NCBI RefSeq assembly: GCF_046630445.1
Contig: NC_092335.1
Span: forward strand, 5,127,501-5,191,500
Direction of reading: 5' to 3'
DNA length: 64,000 bases
Source of the DNA: Rutidosis leptorrhynchoides
Lineage: Eukaryota > Streptophyta > Magnoliopsida > Asterales > Asteraceae
The notes beneath the pieces are model-generated. The model was not told where the DNA came from. It did no database searches and saw only the letters and a list, made by a program, of their open reading frames with translations. Shown piece by piece: positions 48,316 to 60,181 of this stretch (the stretch's first letter is position 1; each line of letters begins with the position of its first letter). A program made the position numbers and the translations under genes.

Positions 48316-50517
48316 GGCATATTCCAACGGTGATGGGCAAATGAGGGGTGTTGGAGAGTGAGGGGTTGGTTGGCAGTGACGTGACATGTGTATTGAAAAT
48401 GGAGAGCGTTGGGGAGTAATGTGTTAATACATGATTAGAAGTTGTATGTTAAAAATGTATTAAAAAAATTAAAAAACAAAACGGGACCAATCAAAATTGA
48501 CCATATATATCATGTCATTTTTCACCTTGCTCTAAGCACACATGCCAATGTTGGAGACCTCCAACACGCCGCACTACATGCATGTTAGACCATCTTTATC
48601 CCTGAAGGGGATGATGGGCGTGTTACTGGGTGGGGTGGGGTGCTTGATGAGCGTGCTGCCAGACTGTTGGGTAATGGGTGGCGTGCTGAGTGGCGTGTTG
48701 GGGTATTTTTTATTTCTTTTTCATTTTCCTTGCATTTAATTTATTTTGTTTAATTAGTTTATATTATTATTTTGTAATTATAATAACAAATTAATTTAAT
48801 AAAACACACTAAAATTAATATTAAAAATACGATTACAATCCTAAAAAAGGTCCTAAAAATAGAAAATTACAATACGATAATTAAAAAAATATTACAATAA
48901 CTAAACATTACTTAAATGGTACGACGGTAGTTTGGTGGAAGATTCCAAAAATGCGCGGTTAAGTCCGCACGAAGTGCATTATGCACATCTTTGTCGCAAA
49001 TTTCCTTTTCTCGTGCAGCTCGAGTAGTATTTCGATTCCTAACAAAAATGGGTCGGTTTTCTGGCTCTTTTAGATACTCTTCGTCGAGTGACGTTATAGC
49101 AAAACCATTATCCTCTTGGATCATATTGTGTAATAGAACACAATAATATAATATGCGGTGCAATTTTTTAGCTCTCCAAGCTCGTCCAGGCACACGTAAT
49201 ATATTGAAAACGTGTAAACTTTGTTGATGGCTCGTCGGTTGGGGATTGGTATGCTTTGATAAGTGTAGCCCAATCCGGATAAATACCGTAGGCGAGATAA
49301 TAACCATGTGTGTAGTCATGACCATTTACTGTAAATGGTGAATGTGGAGTGGAACCGTTCTTAAGAGAATCAAACAACGGGGAACGGTTTAACACATTGA
49401 TGTCATTGTTGGAACCTGCAACACCAAAATATGCGTGCCATATCCACATATCATTCGAAGCTACAGCTTCGAGAATAAGAGATGGTTTTTTTTATGCCCA
49501 CTTGTGTATTGACCTTGCCATGCAACGGGACAATTTTTCCATTCCCAAAGCATGCAATCAATGCTCCCAAGCATCCCCCTAAAACCATGCTTTGTTTCGT
49601 GCCTTTCGTATATTCGTTGAATATCACGTGCAGTTGGTTTACGTAAATATTCTTGTTAGTACAAATCAGTAACACACAAACAAAAGTTGTCTAAACAGTT
49701 TAATGAGGTTAGCTCACTCATATGCAAATATTCGTCCCACATATCACCCCCCGTATCGTACGCCAACTGGCGTAATGCAGATGTGCACTTTTGATATATA
49801 TTAAAACTTTGACGACCAACAGCGTCGTATGCGTGCCTAAAATATGCAAAGTGTGCGGGTAAAGGATTAATAGTGCAGTCGCGTATACCTGCTATGATAC
49901 GCTCGAATAATTGCGGACTCATCCGATAACGTCTTTTAAATTTGTGATCGGGAAACGTAGGTTGTTCAGCAAAATAGTCTCTGTGTAGACGTACAACCGC
50001 ACTTTCGCGATCCCTAGGGTTATAGATTCGGGCTCGTCGAGGTCGCTGACTTGAGCCCTCACCAGCTTCTCGGTCTAGCTCTTCGGCGCACGAACGCATA
50101 ACACTTAATAACATTTCATCGTCCGAAGAATCATCGTCGACGATATTTAAATAGGCATCCATTTTGATTAAATGTGATAGTTGATGTGATAGTAGAAATT
50201 GAAATTGGAAAGTGAATGAGAGTGTGTTTGAAATTGTGTTTGTATATTGTATATATATAGAGAAAATTAAATTTTTTTAATTAATATATCTATATATCCG
50301 TTAGTTTTTGATGGTTTGTAGATACTCCACGTCGCCACAATTGTTCAACACGAACCATATTCTCTCGTGTTGGCTTGATGCACGCGTCTGAAATTCTGGT
50401 CCAACACGCCACGCTACGTCGTGTTTGCCGGCGTGTTGGCCAGCACACTCCCAAGCACGTACGCGTTAAAGTGGGTCTTAGAAGGCGTATGGCTAACACG
50501 CTCTGTTAGAATACACC
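48316..50517 (-). mobile_element. PIF/Harbinger DNA transposon, decayed
   Basis: 2202 bp with TTA on both sides (48313-48315 and 50518-50520), the PIF/Harbinger target duplication. The termini GGCATATTCCAACGGTG and, inverted from the right, GGTGTATTCTAACAGAG match at 12 of 17 positions. A transposase pseudogene lies inside on the minus strand. The Myb-like second protein of the superfamily is not present. A second TTA at 48585-48587 could mark a nested short element at the left end; I could not confirm it. Confidence 0.75.
48912..50162 (-). pseudogene. PIF/Harbinger transposase (DDE_Tnp_4), broken
   Basis: Reads from MDAYLNIVDDD at 50162. The N-terminal part is intact (RRYRMSPQLFERI...), followed by an in-frame TAA near 49656 and then the core with SIDCM.WEW (first catalytic Asp near 49557). 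A frameshift near 49490 follows, then WIWHAYFGVAGSNNDINVL (second Asp). The usual LADGIYP motif reads LAYGIYP. After about 49210 the segment that should carry the catalytic Glu and the ERAFGVLQ-type motif is missing, and the sequence jumps to the C-terminal block (PGRAW...LLHNMI...FWNLPPNYRR). It is a dead transposase. Confidence 0.85.
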
Positions 50518-50520
50518 TTA

Positions 50521-52270
50521 ATCAGATATCCTATCCTCTATCATATTATATATCCTCTTATTTGAATCTCACTGGTTGCATGTTGGTAATATAAAGAGTT
50601 AGAAATTGTGACTGATAACAATTAGTTATGCCGTATACTGTATACATCCACTAAAAAATTTATAACTAAAATTTATATATAAAAAATCTTAAAAAGATAC
50701 TCGACTTACATGCAATAAACAACATATTAGTTATTTGATTATATAAAAGTCACAGTCAGTTCTAATATTCGAAGCACATAAACCAACTTTTAAAATGTAT
50801 TTTGATTTCTTAGGGGCGACCTTTATTCATACTAGATACTTCATTACATGCATGAGATTTTCTACAATAGATGTACCTTTGGTAGTTCTACAAGTTTAGA
50901 AGACAGGCATTCAAATCCTTGATTTACTATGTTTGTATATCTAGCTTGACGTACGAAGAAACAATTTTAAGTAAGTAGTTGGCTTAATTTATATCTATTC
51001 GACTTTTGGCAAAGGTGCCACGTACCTACACAATGATTCTTTGCCGTGCGGTCAATGTATTAGGTGACACATTTCCCTTGAGACCTAGAGCTTAAAGAAA
51101 TATCGATGACTATAATATTCTAATTGTGAAATATACATAATATAATGTGATTATTTTGTAGCATGATTAATACGATTTAAAGCATTAATATTAATAAGAC
51201 AGCTCACTATGGAGAGCGTCTTGCTCTTCGTCTCTAAGACGGTGTCATAAGCACAATCATGTCTTGATCATTGTCTTGCGATGTTCATATGTAGCAAGAC
51301 GGAGTTTAGTGTTGATTACAAACACTTGTGATTACAAACACTTGTTAGTTAATTTCATGTTGCCATGATAGTGTGTTTACTCTTTTGATCCTTTAATTTT
51401 ATTGCTTACTTAACATTTCAAAGAGTTCAGTCTTCACGTCATGATATTGAGTTGTCTAAATATAAATATATACTTACTCCGTAAAAAAATTCAAATTTAT
51501 CTAAACAAGGCTTTTTCTTTAAGAGAAGTGATAAGAGAATGTCGTTTTGGGTGTGGTCGTGAAGGGAACGACCAAATATTGGGTGGGTAATACTCCGTAG
51601 TACATAAGAAAATTATGAAATGCTAGATGACAAAAAAGATTTCGAATATTGTCCTGTAGGTACATTATTCGAATTTGGTGGTGATTGATGGCATCAAAGG
51701 CACCCGTCTTTTGATGCATTTAGTAAGGTTCTTTTGGCTTGCATTTTAGCTTCCATTTTTTATTCACAATATTGGGTCTTTAGTACACAAAGAGTACTTT
51801 GTTCTCCTACCAACCGCTTTAGTAACTTATACCGGGCTACGTCACCTACTACTTGGTATCTCATACTTCATCATCACCACATTTGTCTCCTTTTAGATTA
51901 TATAATGCATGACCGTCTCAACAATTTAAAAAATTTCAAAAATAAGTACGTTATATTTTTTAATACAGATAAAAAAAAATATTAAATATTATTAATACAA
52001 AAATACTACTGCCTTGGGCATCAAATCCATTAACCATATCATCCTATAAGAATTTTAAAATCAATTCTAGTCCGAAAAAGAAATACCTCATATCCTACCA
52101 TTTTCCACTGTTCATACAACTAAGCAACGAGGATCAAAATGTAATTAAACAATTCAGAAGTCCTTGTCAACAAATTTTCCAACGTTTAAAAACAAGAATA
52201 GGAAATACTCATACGTCATCTGACACGTTGAATCACCAATGTTGACCATGCTTTGATGAGATGAGTCAAT
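50521..52270. other. intergenic, no gene recognised
   Basis: AT-rich spacer. It has a 9-bp inverted repeat CGTCTTGCT/AGCAAGACG (51217-51225 and 51293-51301) with further GTCTTG words between, and a direct repeat GATTACAAACACTTGT (about 51314-51345). Neither is enough to call a gene. Confidence 0.6.
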
Positions 52271-52828
52271 TCTATGGCTACTTCATATTGTAACCCCAAA
52301 CCTTTAAACTTTCAACCCCACACACCCCTAAAAAAATTAACCTTAAAGTTTGATTGGTTGGTTCCATCTGACGCGCTTTATCGGTACGTGGGGAACTACC
52401 ACTTCTTCTCTTACATATCACCCACTGATATTATACTTTTATCAATATCATCATATCATATCATATACATATACATATATACATACAAACTACAGTACTA
52501 CACCCACCTGCCGCTACTATATTCTATTTTCCTTCTGACCTTCCTCATCATCATCAGCATTTACATTTTTTTTTTTATATTTTTTCACTTACGCATTTCA
52601 TCGAACAGGTGGCTTACATATTTAACCAAAATTTTTCTTTCTTTATCGACGACTTCTGTCACCCTTTACCGCCGTATTCCGCCATGAGACCGAACCTCGT
52701 TACACCTGAACTAAACTCAATTTAAAAGCTTTGTGCTTTTTTTTATAGTTAAACAACATTTTTTTTTTTTTGTCTGTGTACGTGTGTTAGTATTACATAT
52801 AGACGTACGTAAGATATCGGTACATCTA

Positions 52829-55063
52829 ATGGCTGATGCTAAAGAAACACAGAATGATAACCAACTGGTGGTGGTTGCTACATCAGACATGGCAGTAAGA
52901 GCTGTGAACAAGAGATATGAAGGGCTAACAACGGTTCGAGCTAAGGCTATTAAAGGGAAAGGAGCTTGGTATTGGGCACACCTTGAGCCCATTTTAGTTA
53001 GAAACACAGATACAAATGATCCAAAATCAGTTAAACTTAAGTGCAATCTTTGTGAGTCTGTTTTTTCAGCTTCAAACCCATCAAGAACTGCATCTGAGCA
53101 TCTCAAAAGAGGAACTTGCCCCAATTTTAACTCACTTCTAAAACCCTCTTCATCATCTTCTTCATTACCACCATTAATTTCTTCCCCTAATTCTTCTCAC
53201 AACAAACGGTTTGCAGAAGGCCTAAATAACTACCATCATCAACAGTTTCATTATCATCATTTTCATCAGCAGCAGAATCAGCAACATCATTTGTTGTTAT
53301 CTGGTGGGAAAGATGATTTAGGGCCACTGGCAATGTTGGAAGATAGTGTGAAGAAGCTAAAAAGTCCAAAGCCTTTGCCACCTGGTCCACATTTAAGTCA
53401 AACACAAATTAATTCAGCTCTTAATTTATTAACTGATTGGTTTTATGATTCTTATGGTTCAGTCTCATTTCCAAGTTTAGATCATCCAAAGTTTAAAGCT
53501 TTTATGAATCAAGTTGGTTTGCCTGACATTTCAAAACAAGATTTTATGTTTTCTAGGCTTGATTCTAAGTATGAAGAAGCAAAATTGGAGTCAGAAGTTA
53601 AGTTGAGAGATTCTGAATTTTATCAACTTGTTTCTGATGGCTGGAAAAACAAGACTTTTGGGCATGGTGATGAAGGTTTGGTCAAATTTATGGTTAATCT
53701 TCCTAATGGAACTACATTGTTCCGAAAATCTTTTTTTCCGGGTAGTTCAGTTGCGGTTCCTGATACGTATGCCGAAGACATTATGTGGGAAACCATAATT
53801 GGTACATGTAATGTTGCTCAAAAATGTGTTGGAATAGTTTCAGACAAGTATAAAGCAAAGACCTTGCGAAATTTGGAAATTCGAAATCATTGGATGGTTA
53901 ATTTATCATGTCAACTTCAAGGCGTCGGTAATTTAATTAAGGATTTTAGCAAAGAGCTTCCTCTTTTCAAGAATGTTATTAATAATTGCTTAAAAATTAC
54001 TAGTCTTTTTAACAATAATTCTCAGGCTAGGAGTATTTTAAACAAGTTTCTGTCGTTAGAGTCGAAATTTTCTGTTTCTTCTGAAGTTCCTCCCCTTTTG
54101 TATTGTGAAGACTTGCGAAATGTGTCGTCTGTTAATGCAATGTTGGAAAATACATTAGCAAGTGGTCGGGTTTTGCATTTAGTTGCAATGGACGAATCTT
54201 TTAAAGTTTTATCAATGGAAGATTCTGTTGCTAGACAAGTTGGGGAATTGATTCAAAATATGGCGTTTTGGAGTGATATTGAGGCGATTAACGCATTAAT
54301 CAAGGTGATTAGAACCATGGTCGAAGAGATTGAAATTGAAAGGCCGTTAGTCGGACAATGTCTTCCGCTTTGGGAGGATTTGCGCGCTAAAATGAAGGAC
54401 TGGTGTGTCAAATTCAGCATTCATGAAGGGCTTGTTGAGAAAATTATCGAAAAAAGATTCAAGAAAAACTATCATCCTGCGTGGTCAACCGCATTTGTAC
54501 TTGATCCTGTTTATTTGATGAGGGATTCAAGCGGAAAATACCTCCCGCCTTTTAAATGTTTAACTTGTGAACAAGTAAAAGATGTTGATAATCTGATTAC
54601 ACGTCTAGTTTCACGAGAAGAAGCTCACATTGCGTTAATGGAGCTTATGAAATGGAGGTCAGAAGGACTTGAACCGTTATACGCACAAGCGGTTCAAGTC
54701 AAAAAACGTGACCGGTTAACTGGAAAAATGAAAATAGCGAACCCTCAAAGTAGTAGGCTCGTTTGGGAAACTATCTTGAAAGATTTTACCATACTTGGAA
54801 AGATTGCTGCAAGACTTTTATTTCTTCATGCAACATCTTGTGGGTTCAGGTGCAATTGGTCTTTCATGAAATGGGCTTGGGATCAAGGTCAAGTTCAATC
54901 AGGGATCGGTCTCGAAAGGGTCCAAAAAATGATATTCGTTGCAGCTCACACAAAGCTCAAAAAACGTCAACTTGGTAACTATGAGGAGAAAGAAGCAGAG
55001 GTTTTTGCGAATGACGATGATGATATGCTTAATGAGGTCTTTCTGGATGCATCCTCATTGTAA
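52829..55063 (+). CDS. BED zinc-finger, hAT-transposase-derived host protein
   Basis: An intact single-exon ORF of 744 codons from ATG 52829 (MADAKETQ); an upstream in-frame ATG at 52733 adds a poly-Phe segment and is unlikely. Residues about 71-96 form a BED-type finger (CNLC...H...C), which binds DNA. A Ser/His/Gln-rich linker follows (about 105-155), then a DUF659/hAT-like RNase H fold with DGW near 270 and SDKYKA near 337. A C-terminal hAT dimerisation-like block (FRCNWSFMKWAW) is near 672. In active hAT transposases the motif before NWS carries the catalytic Glu (ERNWS-type); here it reads RCNWS, so the Glu is absent by my eye alignment. There are no terminal repeats or TSD around it. 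It is most like the Arabidopsis At1g12380/At1g62870 group (recalled, not searched), a domesticated nuclear protein, probably a regulator. Confidence 0.85.
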   Translation: MADAKETQNDNQLVVVATSDMAVRAVNKRYEGLTTVRAKAIKGKGAWYWAHLEPILVRNTDTNDPKSVKLKCNLCESVFSASNPSRTASEHLKRGTCPNFNSLLKPSSSSSSLPPLISSPNSSHNKRFAEGLNNYHHQQFHYHHFHQQQNQQHHLLLSGGKDDLGPLAMLEDSVKKLKSPKPLPPGPHLSQTQINSALNLLTDWFYDSYGSVSFPSLDHPKFKAFMNQVGLPDISKQDFMFSRLDSKYEEAKLESEVKLRDSEFYQLVSDGWKNKTFGHGDEGLVKFMVNLPNGTTLFRKSFFPGSSVAVPDTYAEDIMWETIIGTCNVAQKCVGIVSDKYKAKTLRNLEIRNHWMVNLSCQLQGVGNLIKDFSKELPLFKNVINNCLKITSLFNNNSQARSILNKFLSLESKFSVSSEVPPLLYCEDLRNVSSVNAMLENTLASGRVLHLVAMDESFKVLSMEDSVARQVGELIQNMAFWSDIEAINALIKVIRTMVEEIEIERPLVGQCLPLWEDLRAKMKDWCVKFSIHEGLVEKIIEKRFKKNYHPAWSTAFVLDPVYLMRDSSGKYLPPFKCLTCEQVKDVDNLITRLVSREEAHIALMELMKWRSEGLEPLYAQAVQVKKRDRLTGKMKIANPQSSRLVWETILKDFTILGKIAARLLFLHATSCGFRCNWSFMKWAWDQGQVQSGIGLERVQKMIFVAAHTKLKKRQLGNYEEKEAEVFANDDDDMLNEVFLDASSL

Positions 55064-55343
55064 TGTTTTTATTCGCAGTTTTTAGCATTTAATTGTATTC
55101 TTATGGTACTCTTTTCCTGTATAGATCAGATAAAATTTAGTCCAAGATTTTGCAGTTGCATTGCATATATTAACAAACATCCAGGAATATTGTACCAGTG
55201 GCATTTATTAGTACTATATATTGATTCATTGTTTCAAGTTGTAATCTTTTTATGGGCAGAAATTAAAAAGTTTCAAGATTTATTTGTTTGTTCAACTATT
55301 GTCCAGTTTCACATCTAATTTTAATACTTTGCAGCTGTAACAG

Positions 55344-55453
55344 AATAAATTGGAATTGCTCTTAATGCAGAATATATATTATTGTTGGTTTGATGTTTCA
55401 TGTTTCCATTCTTAATTTTCATTAATATATCTGCATGTGATCCTTTCAATAAA
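55344..55453 (+). terminator. candidate poly(A) signals
   Basis: AATAAA at 55344-55349 and 55448-55453, 280-390 bp after the stop of the BED/hAT-derived gene. Either could end its transcript. Confidence 0.4.
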
Positions 55454-57284
55454 GCGTACTTTTTCATCTGTATTATTAATTATTATTATTATTATTATAT
55501 TATCAAGAGACCTTTTTTGAACTAATTATCATCCCATATTTGAACATATTAGAAGAGCAAACAAATTTTATTATCTAATTTTAAACGTTACATCCATAAG
55601 TAACATCAGGTTTAATTAGTATCTTTAGGATGATTACTTACTTTTTACAGTAATTAAAATGAGGTTGCTTGAGAAACAACCAACAAGTGCCAAGGGACAA
55701 GAATTGACCCTGAATGAATGAAAATTTAATCATCAATTAACTTCCTTCTACTATTTGTTTTTCTTGAAAAAATTGGCATGCAAATCACATTGATTCAACA
55801 TCTTGATAACTAAAGCCACCAACAAAATCTTTAAAAAGCTAAATTTGAAACTTAAGTATTAACAGGGAGACTATAGTGGTCCCTACCCATGAAATGCAAC
55901 ATCTTTTTCTCCCATAAAATCATCAATTATAAGATTTTAAACATTAAACGCTTGATTAGTAAATTAACAATCTTTAATTAATGAACTTATAATGATCGCG
56001 TTCTATTTTCTTGTATAATATCATTAACAAGTCGGGCCCTTAATCAACCGTATGGCCGAAAGAACATAACTTTTTGCATTATCATCACATTTTATCTTGT
56101 CATGATTACTACAAAAGACCTTTCTTGAGGAAATTTCAAGCAAGGGAGCCATTCGAACGAAAAAAAAAAGTTTTTGGTAGATTCCATCCGAAAAGAACAT
56201 CGCACCAAATTTGAACTTTTTGGCCATACAGAGTAAATTCTGCTGATGCAGGATATTACTTTCCAAATGAGACATGTTATAGAGTAATACATTAATTTTC
56301 ACGTGAAACCAGTAAATCAAAAATGCTAAAGGATGAAAACAGAGACAGAAAAATATGAAGGGCAAGTAAAAAAAAAAATTCTTTCTTGTACTAATAGTAA
56401 TATGTACAGAAAACACTATACATGCAGTATACTAATATTAACCCCATTCTACCATTTATAGTTGTTAGCTGTATACTACTGTAGTTCTTTCTTGTTTTAG
56501 TCACTTATCATTTTCACTAACATGTAAAATTTGATTTATTTATTTTTTGTTCCTCCATTGACCCTTTTATATGTATGACTACTCTGTATGAATAAAAAGA
56601 TACTACTACATTACCTCCATCGTTTTGCTAGCACGTTCCTAGGTTTTGTCCATCACACGTTGATACGTCACTCTTACGATAAGTTGAAGTTATGATTAGT
56701 ACCTTTCGATCTTATGTAGCGTAAACTCATCTTAACAATGCGGTTTGTACGTTTTACCTTCAGGTTTTGTCTTTGTGGTCCTTGTATAATTGCAAGGTTT
56801 ATGGATTTTTAATGATGGGCATAGGACATTTGCCCATATATTCATGTCAATGCATTTTCATGTCACTTTTTTTTTTTCATTAATGCCCTTATTTTACCCA
56901 AGTCCCACATTATAAATTTATAATCATCAACATTAATTTCAATTCTAACAAACTAATTTTATTCATAGGTTCAAATGATTGATCATAGTATGTATACATA
57001 ATACATTTAATGATCATAGGTTCAAATGAATTGAACAAAAGCAACTAGTAAAAGGCAAGCAAAGAGCAAAAACGGAAAAACACTATAAATTTATGTTAGT
57101 TAAGATAAACGATTGAAAAGAAAGAATAGAATCACATGGAATGCTTAATTAAAGGTATGAACTTTACTATGTACGTAAAATCTTGTCTCAGTTCGGCCAT
57201 TTTATGTATAATTTTTGTTCTAAAGAAGTCATATATAATATAATAAATTAATATTATTATTTGTTTTATGTATTGAACGTCTCA
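55454..57284. other. intergenic, no gene recognised
   Basis: AT-rich spacer with short ORFs that carry no recognisable motifs or codon pattern. Confidence 0.6.
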
Positions 57285-57289
57285 ATAAC

Positions 57290-57784
57290 TGTAGACGACG
57301 TAATGGTGGATCTTAGGTCGCTTGCAATCGAGACTAGATGCGAAAATCACTAGAATCGAGTAAAACCGAGATACGGGTCGTGTAGGGATCGATTTGGTCA
57401 AACCTAGGGCAGAATCCAGATTAGATCAATGCCTAAACGGATGATTTCGGTGGTATATGGTGTTAGGGTTTGGCTGGGACGAAAACCAGACGAATAGGGT
57501 TAATGGAATGTGTAACCTCACAAAGGAGGTATCAACCCGTATATATACTGCATGCCAGACACAGTCGGTCGACTGTGTAAGACAGTCGGTCGACTGAGTC
57601 ACACAGTCGGTCGAGTGTGTGGACACACTCGGTCGACTGTGTATGCAGTTTAACATATTGATTATTTAATTAAATAAGCACACACAAACACGTATATAAT
57701 CAATAGTCACCAAGATGCGTTATTACATGACCAAATGTATTAAAACAATAAATGATCTACGGTTGGGGATTACATGCACCAACA
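57290..57784 (-). mobile_element. solo LTR, copia type, 495 bp
   Basis: On the minus strand TGTTGGTGCATG...GTCGTCTACA. It is flanked by ATAAC at 57285-57289 and 57785-57789. There is no internal region. A four-copy tandem motif lies upstream of a TATA box (minus strand, 57540-57548). Confidence 0.85.
57562..57639 (-). promoter_or_regulatory. four phased CAGTCGACCGACTG repeats upstream of TATA
   Basis: Plus-strand CAGTCGGTCGACTG starts at 57562, 57583, 57604 (one change) and 57626 (one change), a period of 21-22 bp. Each unit is a near palindrome. On the minus strand the array ends about 14 bp before TATATATAC. Repeated promoter-proximal elements act as enhancers in some copia LTRs such as tobacco Tnt1; that role here is inference. 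Confidence 0.65.
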
Positions 57785-57839
57785 ATAACAAACAAAAAAT
57801 AGCTGCAAATAAGTTAATTAATAAAGTTTTTTTAGTATT

Positions 57840-58236
57840 TAATTATTTAATTACTAAGTTAAAAAAAAAAAAAAAAAAAATTTAGTGTTTCTTGCATTCA
57901 AAACATGTGCCTAGACATCTCTATCTCAATAAGCATGACTTAATTAGTTGCAATGTCCTTTTACTCCTTTACGATTAATAAAGTTTCTACTTTCTATATT
58001 GACCTTCTCTAGGTTTATACCCATTCTTTTCAATTCTAATATTCACTATTCTTTTTTGAAATTTACCATTTTAACTATTCACACCCATAAGTGAAAATTA
58101 ATGTATGTTGCTAATTTATACAAGTAAAACAAAAAGATAAATAAAAATAAAGGGTAAAACTAAAATGGTAACAAAAAAGTACATGAATCAACCATTTTTT
58201 CTTAAACTGTATGTATTTTTTTCTGGAACAATAGAC
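57840..58236. other. intergenic, poly(A) run
   Basis: Contains a run of about 20 A at 57862-57881. No gene seen. Confidence 0.6.
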
Positions 58237-58263
58237 TTGGGACGGAGGGAGCTGTTTATTACA

Positions 58264-58337
<74 letters not shown>

Positions 58338-58397
58338 AAAGTTGTAGTTAAAAGACTCAAAAAAGTCAAATGAAACAGTTAATTTGGGACGGAGGAA

Positions 58398-58400
<3 letters not shown>
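58237..58400. repeat. two Stowaway-like MITE ends around a TA run
   Basis: TTGGGACGGAGGGAG at 58237-58251 and TTGGGACGGAGGAAGTA at 58384-58400, both in the same orientation. This is the right-end sequence of Stowaway-type MITEs (CTCCGTCCC inverted). The left ends could not be found, so they are partial or nested copies. A (TA)n run fills 58269-58335. Confidence 0.5.

Positions 58401-58484
<84 letters not shown>
58269..58484. repeat. two long (TA)n runs
   Basis: About 33 units (58269-58335) and 42 units (58400-58484), separated by the second MITE-like end. Confidence 0.9.
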
Positions 58485-58486
<2 letters not shown>

Positions 58487-60173
58487 TCAATTGTCACGGA
58501 GTTCTCAATAAAGCAGGAGACCCATGTTCAATTTTTGGCAGCTCCCAAGATTGAATTAGTTGAGCTCTTGACTAGAGGGGGGGCCAATATGCGCAATCCA
58601 CTCGGTTAATTGGGCTCGTTGTTCGCCCCCACAACGGCCCCGCATTGCCCATTGTCGGGCAACGAAATGGTTCGTTCTCACAGCACAATGTGTGGTCTTA
58701 GTAAGAGAGAATACTGGTCAAACCCAACAAGGTGAACTAGTTAATTGCACATAAAAGAGATGTTTTTTTTTTTTTTTGTCCGAACCCATCATGGTGAGCC
58801 TGACCAACCTCGTGAAACGTCCAAAACTCGTAATTTTTATGCATAGCAACAGTGTGGCGTCCATTATACCTGTGTGGCACGCGCTATAATGGGATCTATC
58901 CTGACCCTGTTTTATGCTTTCGTGTGCGACGCCCACTAGACCGCGCTACGCACATCTGTGCAGCGTCATAAAATTTCGGCTTTTTAAGTCAATTGACTTT
59001 TGACCCGTTTTAAACAACGAGTTTAAATTCTGCTTTAATAACTAAAGTGTTAATACTTCAATATGCATTTCTTGTCAAAACACATACAAGTTTCAAAACA
59101 CTATCACATATATTTTTAGTTTTAATTCAGGTCTTTGACAATACGACTCACATTTCCACGAGTTAATTAAATATTTGCCCTTCAAAATTAAAACATACAC
59201 ACGTACAACGGGACTACATCCAAAATGACGACAAAGGGGCGATTATAGTTCAAGTGGTCCTCCATCTTGCGGGGTTGGGAATTGAATACCCTATTACCGA
59301 AAAACAATACTACCAACTTCAAATTTTAAGCTTTCTCATTGCCTTTGCATTACCGCCATCAGATCCTACAATATGTTAAGCACTACACGGATAAGATTAC
59401 ACCTAGCGAGAACATACATAAGCAAATAAGTATTATCTACCGCAACTCAACAAACATTTATACAATGCAATTCAACTAGTCAAACTACCGATGCGGTGAT
59501 TGTACATTACAATTATTCACTTTTACTACCGCATAGCCTTGACTAATATATTAGTCTCGACAAATTCTACCGCATTATGGATTCATCTCCACAGGTCGTA
59601 TGCCGTTATTTACACAAATGTAAATAAAAGCATACAACCCCCATTTTCTTATTTATGAACTCACCTTAAGATAGGTCTCAAAGCAACAATTTGAAAATAC
59701 GCACACACACTTTTTTAACGACCTACAGTTAAAAAATTATAACATGCAATTACTTACTAATCATATCACTTCCTTTCTAATCCGACAAGTGTGTTTTTAC
59801 ACACATTGCACTAGCAATAATCTAGCGACCCATAATTATTACCCATTTTGACACTTTTACCAAATTTTGGCCAAAATTACTCTTGGTGTAACATTATATA
59901 CACCACCTACATTCCTCAATATCACATTTGATTCAAAGACACTAATTCATAACAAGACACAAACTTTAAATTCTTTTAAAACTCAAATTAGTAAAAGGGT
60001 CATCTCCTACTTTCACGCAACAACAACTACACTACTGCATGAAGTCATGGTTTACTCAAATCATGACTTTTAGCTACCATGTTAGGGTTTTTAAAACCAA
60101 AATTCTTTTTTTCAAAACTAATAATAAGGAACTAACACTTACTAACCCCAAATCCCTACCACTACCCATAAAC
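58485..60173. other. intergenic, unclassified repeats
   Basis: No gene recognised. 58485-58730 has a tRNA/SINE-like phrase (GGAGACCCATGTTCAATTTT) but no clear boundaries. 58800-59700 has the feel of old LTR sequence on the minus strand (for example TGAACTCACCTTAAGATAGG near 59657), but I found no ends. Confidence 0.4.
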
Positions 60174-60181
60174 AACCTATA

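Noticed and set aside
48316-48584. a separate Tourist-like MITE at the left end of the Harbinger element
   Set aside because: A second TTA at 48585 is present, but the ends do not form convincing inverted repeats.
51217-51301. 9-bp inverted repeat with internal GTCTTG words
   Set aside because: Could be a decayed MITE or chance; no TSD or longer terminal match.
56024-56416. 130-codon minus ORF
   Set aside because: Phe-rich low-complexity start, no motif and no neighbouring signals.
58485-58730. possible tRNA-derived SINE
   Set aside because: Only a B-box-like phrase is visible; no tail, no TSD and no A box I trust.
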